Shown here: one piece after another, positions 58,332-64,000 of the stretch | How the letters are laid out: each line of letters opens with the position of its first letter | Position numbering within the stretch: position 1 is the stretch's first letter | From: Ahaetulla prasina | Taxonomy: Eukaryota > Chordata > Lepidosauria > Squamata > Colubridae | Length of the DNA: 64,000 bases | Assembly: GCF_028640845.1 (NCBI RefSeq) | Contig: NC_080539.1 | Span: 165,180,236-165,244,235 of the forward strand | Direction of reading: 5' to 3' | Position numbers and translations under genes: made by a program | Notes under the pieces: model-generated | What the model was told of the DNA's origin: nothing | The model's database searches: none | The model's input: only the letters and a program-made list of their open reading frames with translations

Positions 58332-59252
58332 TTTATTGGTTTGACACTATAACTTGAATTCACATATATGTAAGCTGTTAAGTGATAACAACATAAAACA
58401 GATTTTACACACAAACTGCTACTTATATTAGCTATGTGAAGTTACATCAAAAGCACAATCCTAGGATGAAACCAATCTCGAGATGTATGCTCCAATTCTA
58501 GGCAGGAAACTTTGAAGCATGTCCAATTATGTTAGTAATTGGTCTAGGAGCTGAAGTACAAACATAAAAAAGTAAAACTATTTACAATGTATGGTTCAAA
58601 TGTTGCTTTTGCTTATACTGAAGATGTATGAAAAAGTACTAAATTCAATTGCAAGCAAGAACCCAGAAAAATAATACTGGTCAGAAGAGCAAGAGTTGAC
58701 TTCCTATCAAAATAGGACAGAAAAACAACAACTCAGAGAAAACACAAGATTTATTAAAATCTGGCTATCACTTTTCCTATTCACTACCTAAATATACCAA
58801 CAAAAAGCATTTCCACTTTAAAAAAAAACCCACACAATTTTGATAAATATTCTCAAAAGTGAAATGAAATAATGCAAGTCCCTTGAACAATAATATCAGT
58901 TGGACTTATGTTAGAATGTGGAATGTTGCAGGTAAAAATAGTAACTGTTTATATTTAACTGAATGTGAACCTTGAAAAGTTTAATGGGGATGACATTCTC
59001 TCTGCTCTTCAATTGCTGAAACAGCTGTCAGTAGCTCAAGGTTGGATTTGCACAGAAATGAATATCATCCCATTTTTGAGCTAAGATCTGACAATGTATA
59101 TTTTGCCATAACATTAAACACATCACAGAATTAAACTTCTATTTCACTAAGATCTATGTAGTATAGCATTCCCAATTTTACTGCATTGAGATTAGCAACA
59201 AAAATAAAACATTTCTCCTCAAATTGGCATGCTTTCGTTTAAGCCCTTTCGT
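58332..59252 (-). other. Probable MATR3 3' UTR with candidate poly(A) signals
   Basis: Unique AT-rich sequence after the MATR3 stop. On the - strand AATAAA occurs at 58755-58750, followed by T/GT-rich DNA, and again at 58337-58332. The first would give a 3' UTR of about 0.5 kb, the second about 0.9 kb. Inferred from signals only. Confidence 0.4.
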
Positions 59253-63797
<4,545 letters not shown>

Positions 63798-64000
63798 CTA
63801 AAATAAAACAAAGATAACTTATGGGTTTTTTCCCCAAAAAAGGTGAGCAAGAATAAAAATCAAGAAAAGAATTGTTGTTTTGCTGCTATAAATATACATT
63901 AAAGCCTTGGGTCTTCTGGAGAAATCTTTTATTTCAAGTATATAAACTTTTTTAAAAAATGACATGTGGTATCCTTCAGATCTGTCTTTCTTAACATATG

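Overview
This is nuclear DNA of a squamate reptile, most probably a snake. It is AT-rich, has large introns with GT-AG junctions, and is filled with retroelements typical of that group: CR1/L3 LINE fragments whose tails run into ATTCT-type microsatellites, L2-like LINEs, a Sauria-type tRNA SINE ending in ACCTTT, and many short non-autonomous hAT and Tc1/mariner-like elements. No bacterial, CRISPR or recognisable viral gene was seen.

Three conserved vertebrate genes are present, in the order of human chromosome 5q31 but seen from the other side. SLC23A1 (sodium-dependent vitamin C transporter SVCT1) is on the + strand at 7745-30708. All 14 coding exons can be read in phase, giving 600 residues. 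PAIP2 (poly(A)-binding-protein-interacting protein 2) is on the - strand at 40357-34213: 3 coding exons, 124 residues, tail to tail with SLC23A1. MATR3 (matrin 3) is on the - strand from 63797 down to 59253. Only its last 8 coding exons (451 residues) lie in the window; the 5' part is beyond 64000.

Layout: 1-7724 is repeat-rich sequence upstream of SLC23A1. 7725-30940 is SLC23A1, with introns holding hAT, mariner-like, SINE, CR1 and minisatellite insertions. 30940-34212 is the convergent gap and probable PAIP2 3' UTR. 34213-40379 is coding PAIP2. 40380-50400 is probable 5' intron of PAIP2. 50420-51250 is a CpG island, the likely PAIP2 promoter. 51250-59250 is a repeat-rich gap ending in the probable MATR3 3' UTR. 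59253-64000 is MATR3.

The genes are not known to share a pathway. SVCT1 moves ascorbate across epithelial membranes, PAIP2 represses translation by binding PABP, and matrin 3 is a nuclear RNA-binding protein; their adjacency is old synteny. I found no evidence for a wholly new biological system. The most interesting observations are local: a probable splice branch point supplied by an antisense SINE in SLC23A1, loss of the last three PAIP2 residues, and many transposons with intact 8-bp target duplications, some nested, which allow relative dating.
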